In this document: positions 21,581 through 23,478 of the stretch, piece by piece
How positions within the stretch are numbered: the stretch's first letter is position 1
Layout: the number at the start of each line of letters is the position of its first letter
Translations under genes and position numbers: made by a program
Assembly: GCA_964250215.1 (NCBI GenBank)
Contig: CAXUEX010000032.1
Location: 1 to 23,478, forward strand
Length of the DNA stretch: 23,478 bases
Source: DAIDJM01 sp964250215
GTDB taxonomy: Bacteria > Pseudomonadota > Alphaproteobacteria > Acetobacterales > Acetobacteraceae
Direction: 5' to 3'
The notes under the pieces: generated by a model
Seen by the model: the letters and a program-made list of their open reading frames with translations, nothing else
Told to the model about the DNA's origin: nothing
The model's database searches: none

Positions 21581-22522
21581 ATGCTGGATGCGGCAATTTC
21601 TGCGCCCGATGTAGCGGCGCTGGCGCTCGCGGGGCTGACCGCGACGCCGAAAACGCTGCCCTCGAAACTTTTCTACGACGCCGCAGGGATCGCGCTGTTC
21701 GAGGCGATCACGAAGCTGCCGGAATACTATCTGACGCGAACGGAACTGGCGTTGCTGCACGCCCATGCAGCGGAAATTTCGGGGCTCGCGCCGCAACGCG
21801 CCACGCTGGTGGAATACGGCGCGAGCGACGAAGCCAAGGCGCGCATCCTGCTCGATGCGGCGCCTGGCCGTTTCGCGGCCTACCTGCCCGTGGATGTCGC
21901 CGAGACGGCGCTGGGCGAAATGCGCGAGCGCCTGGCGGTGCGCATGCCGGAACTCGCGGTGCATCCGATCTGCGCCGATTTCCAGGAATCGCTCGTGCTG
22001 CCGAAGCTTGGCGGACCGGCGTTCGGCTTCTTCCCTGGATCGACCATCGGCAACCTGGAACCGGCAGTGGCGCGTGCTTTCCTCGGCCAAGCGGCGGCAA
22101 CGCTGGGCGCCGGCGCCTGGCTGATCGCGGGTGCCGATCTGCGCAAGGATCCGGCCATCCTGCTGCCGGCCTACGATGACGCGCAGGGTGTGACCGCCGC
22201 GTTCAACCTGAACCTGCTGCACCGGCTGAACCGCGAGGCGGCGGCGGATTTCGACGTTTCGGCGTTCAGCCACCGTGCGGTGTGGAACGATGCCGAAAGC
22301 CGGATCGAAATGCACCTGGTGAGTCGCCGCAAGCAGCAGGCACGGCTGGCCGGCACGGTGCTGCACTTCGCGTTGGGCGAAACGATCCATACCGAGAACA
22401 GCTACAAGCACTCGATGGCCGCGTTTCAGGCGCTGGCAGCCGGCGCCGGATGGCAGAACGCGCGCGTATGGACCGATGCGGAGGCGAAGTTCGCGGTGCA
22501 CGCGCTGCACCGCGGCGCCTGA
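21581..22522 (+). CDS. egtD: L-histidine N-alpha-methyltransferase EgtD
   Basis: A 313-residue SAM-dependent methyltransferase that trimethylates histidine to hercynine, the first step of ergothioneine synthesis. Family features are SKLFYDAAGIALFEAITKLPEYYLTRTE near the start, the SAM motif LVEYGASDEAKARILLDA, YLPVDVAETAL, FFPGSTIGNLEP, and ETIHTENSYKHSMAAFQALAAGAGW near the end. With egtB in front it forms a two-gene pathway; EgtC and EgtE are not in the window, as in many proteobacteria that use the short route. Start ATG 21581 lies 4 bases after the egtB stop. Confidence 0.96.
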   Translation: MLDAAISAPDVAALALAGLTATPKTLPSKLFYDAAGIALFEAITKLPEYYLTRTELALLHAHAAEISGLAPQRATLVEYGASDEAKARILLDAAPGRFAAYLPVDVAETALGEMRERLAVRMPELAVHPICADFQESLVLPKLGGPAFGFFPGSTIGNLEPAVARAFLGQAAATLGAGAWLIAGADLRKDPAILLPAYDDAQGVTAAFNLNLLHRLNREAAADFDVSAFSHRAVWNDAESRIEMHLVSRRKQQARLAGTVLHFALGETIHTENSYKHSMAAFQALAAGAGWQNARVWTDAEAKFAVHALHRGA

Positions 22523-22545
22523 ACCCGGCCGCGTGCCAGCGCGGC

Positions 22546-22878
22546 TTATGCGCGGCTGCGCAACTTCGGCTGCGGCGTCTGCGGCCGCTCGCCTTGATCG
22601 TCGAAGCGATTGGGAAACTCGCCTAGGTTTTCCTGGATCTGCGCTTCCTCCACGGGCTCGCCGGCATTCGGGTCGGCGCCTGGCACGGTCGCGGGGTTGG
22701 GCAATTGCCCGGCTCCGGGGCTCTCCTCGATGCGCACCAGCTCGTCGGCCCGTTCCCAATAATCCGTGTGACGACCGTGCGGACGGCCATCCTGTTCCCA
22801 CAAATGATAGGCACGCTCGCGCACGCGCTGCTCGCGGGCCGGATCGGGCGACAGGGGATTGCCGGTGGTGCCGCTCAT
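22546..22878 (-). CDS. DUF2934 domain protein
   Basis: A 110-residue hydrophilic protein. Residues 14-50 match the DUF2934 pattern (REQRVRERAYHLWEQDGRPHGRHTDYWERADELV), a short helical unit of unknown function common in alphaproteobacteria. The rest is Pro/Glu/Gln-rich and probably disordered. ATG 22878 is preceded by a full AAGGAGG ribosome site 6 bases upstream, so initiation is expected to be strong. It converges with egtD (23 bases between stops) and diverges from the cold-shock gene. The 255-base divergent gap holds the promoters of both; the -35/-10 for this gene are not clear. Confidence 0.82.
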   Translation of the reverse strand: MSGTTGNPLSPDPAREQRVRERAYHLWEQDGRPHGRHTDYWERADELVRIEESPGAGQLPNPATVPGADPNAGEPVEEAQIQENLGEFPNRFDDQGERPQTPQPKLRSRA

Positions 22879-22965
22879 TCTAAGCCTCCTTCGGATCGCC
22901 GCCGGAACGCCGGCCGGATCGTGCAACCATGCAAAGCGGCGGGATGGCGCTGGGGTTCGTTCTAC

Positions 22966-22981
22966 CGCACAATCGTGTGCG
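22966..22981. promoter_or_regulatory. Interrupted palindrome in the DUF2934/cold-shock divergent region
   Basis: CGCACA (22966-22971) and TGTGCG (22976-22981) are exact reverse complements separated by 4 bases. It lies about 90 bases upstream of the DUF2934 start in the shared divergent region, a reasonable place for an operator. No known consensus is matched. Confidence 0.2.
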
Positions 22982-23049
22982 CCAAGCAATTTCGGCGATC
23001 GCGCCCGCCGCATGATCGATCCGGGGGTTTCAACCTCGGCCGGCCCGTG

Positions 23050-23055
23050 TATGAT
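23050..23055 (+). promoter_or_regulatory. Candidate -10 box of the cold-shock gene
   Basis: TATGAT matches the sigma-70 -10 consensus at five of six positions. Upstream, at 16 bases spacing, TTTCAA (23028-23033) is only a weak -35. A start near 23062 would make a leader of about 72 bases that begins with the hairpin at 23059-23109. Inferred only. Confidence 0.3.
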
Positions 23056-23058
23056 CGC

Positions 23059-23109
23059 GGTCCCTGCATGGTTTGGCCGGCTCGGGGGCCGGCCGTTTTC
23101 CATGCAACC
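23059..23109 (+). promoter_or_regulatory. Long hairpin in the leader of the cold-shock gene
   Basis: Nested complementary arms: GGT (23059) with ACC (23107), TGCATGG (23065-23071) with CCATGCA (23100-23106), and GGCCGGC (23075-23081) with GCCGGCC (23088-23094), loop TCGGGG. The inner GC stem followed by GTTTTCC resembles an intrinsic terminator, but the outer stem closes over that T-run. It ends 24 bases before ATG 23134, so it would lie in the 5' untranslated region. A role in attenuation, stability or temperature response is possible but not shown. Confidence 0.5.
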
Positions 23110-23133
23110 TATTGTTTGCGGACGACACGACTG

Positions 23134-23478
23134 ATGGCCAAGACCGACAACTGGCAACGGCGCCGGCGCGGTGAGCGCGGTGGCTTCGATGATTTTCCCC
23201 CGGCATTCCCCGATCCTCCCGCATTCGCGCGCCGGCCATCCATGCCGGCGGCGATGGCGGACGGGCCGGAGACGTCGGCCGTGGCGAAATGGTTCAATGC
23301 CGAGAAGGGATTCGGCTTCGTCGAACTCGCCGAGGGCGGCGGTGACGTGTTCCTGCACGCCAGCGTGCTGGCCCGAACCGGCGCCACCACGATCAGCCCC
23401 GGGGCGACGCTGCGGGTGCGCGTGGGCCAGGGCCAGAAGGGGCCCCAGGTAACCGAAGTGATCGAGGTGGATGAGAGC
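23134..23478 (+). CDS. Cold-shock domain protein with N-terminal extension (3' end beyond window)
   Basis: The first 115 residues of a cold-shock protein, open at the window edge. A 45-residue N-terminal extension, Arg-rich then Pro-rich (NWQRRRRGERGG, FPPAFPDPPAFARRP), precedes a cold-shock domain with RNP1 KGFGFV (58-63) and RNP2 VFLHA (72-76) in AVAKWFNAEKGFGFVEL...GDVFLHASVL. The domain binds single-stranded RNA/DNA. Alphaproteobacterial proteins of this layout often carry a second cold-shock domain downstream, which would lie outside the window. The ribosome site is weak (GGAC 11-14 bases upstream). Transcribed divergently from the DUF2934 gene, behind a structured leader. Confidence 0.88.
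   Translation, partial: MAKTDNWQRRRRGERGGFDDFPPAFPDPPAFARRPSMPAAMADGPETSAVAKWFNAEKGFGFVELAEGGGDVFLHASVLARTGATTISPGATLRVRVGQGQKGPQVTEVIEVDES

Noticed and set aside
19670..22801. A 1043-codon open frame on the minus strand opposite the VOC, egtB and egtD genes
   Set aside because: It is Arg/Gly/His-rich, has no family features, and mirrors strong genes; long antisense frames are expected at this GC content.
22903..22930. A further GGAAC (22904-22908) in the cold-shock/DUF2934 divergent region
   Set aside because: No CTTACGC or CGTT at 16-17 bases downstream, so it does not repeat the shared promoter pattern.
22933..22958. Weak minus-strand match CGAAC-N18-CTTTGC before DUF2934
   Set aside because: One mismatch in the -35 box, wrong spacing and a different -10 box; not counted as a third copy.

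Overview
The window is a GC-rich, densely coding stretch of bacterial chromosome, most likely from an alphaproteobacterium of the Acetobacteraceae or a close relative. The reasons are the xseB-ispA-dxs order, the attached hopanoid tailoring genes (hpnM, hpnI, hpnJ, hpnK), the ergothioneine pair egtB-egtD, a cold-shock protein with an Arg/Pro-rich N-terminal extension, and frequent GTG/TTG starts. This placement is inferred from gene content, not from a marker gene. No gene-free stretch exceeds about 255 bases. I found no tRNA, rRNA, CRISPR array, insertion sequence or replication origin.

Layout. 1-96 is the 3' end of an unidentified gene. 169-2139 (+) is a two-gene oxidoreductase operon (zinc alcohol dehydrogenase and SDR). 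11441 down to 2150 (-) is a long run in the order tusA-like, histone-deacetylase-like, xseB, ispA, dxs, hpnM, hpnI, hpnJ, hpnK. It is interrupted between hpnJ and hpnK by an oppositely oriented toxin-antitoxin pair (3010-3725, +). 11541-11939 (+) is an unknown small protein. 12902-11968 (-) is an EcsC-family gene followed by an overlapping 52-codon proline-rich reading frame. 12922-14472 (+) is dnaB, followed by a predicted outer-membrane protein, an orphan ModE-type regulator, a glutathione peroxidase, alanine racemase, an MlaE/MlaF lipid transporter pair, a secreted protein and a VOC protein (to 20092). 20259-20050 (-) is a tiny DUF1328-like membrane protein. 20384-22522 (+) is egtB-egtD. 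22878-22546 (-) is a DUF2934 protein. 23134 to the end (+) is a truncated cold-shock gene.

How the genes work together. Dxs and IspA supply isoprenoid precursor toward farnesyl diphosphate, the source of squalene and hopanoids. HpnI, HpnK and HpnJ build the glucosaminyl and then cyclitol-ether head group on bacteriohopanetetrol. HpnM (MlaC-like) and, elsewhere, MlaE/MlaF belong to envelope lipid-trafficking families. EgtB/EgtD, glutathione peroxidase, the VOC protein and the alcohol dehydrogenase/SDR pair give a redox and stress-protection theme.

The most interesting regulatory signal is a pair of matching bipartite sites, GGAAC-N17-CTTACGC, one before the dehydrogenase operon and one before the DUF1328-like gene. 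They look like targets of one extracytoplasmic-function sigma factor, possibly the general stress sigma EcfG. Other points are the toxin-antitoxin pair inside the hopanoid cluster with a possibly leaderless promoter, an MlaEF pair without an adjacent MlaD, a near-perfect AT-rich palindrome before mlaE, a long hairpin in the cold-shock leader, and several stop/start overlaps, including two TTGA junctions and a three-codon relay.
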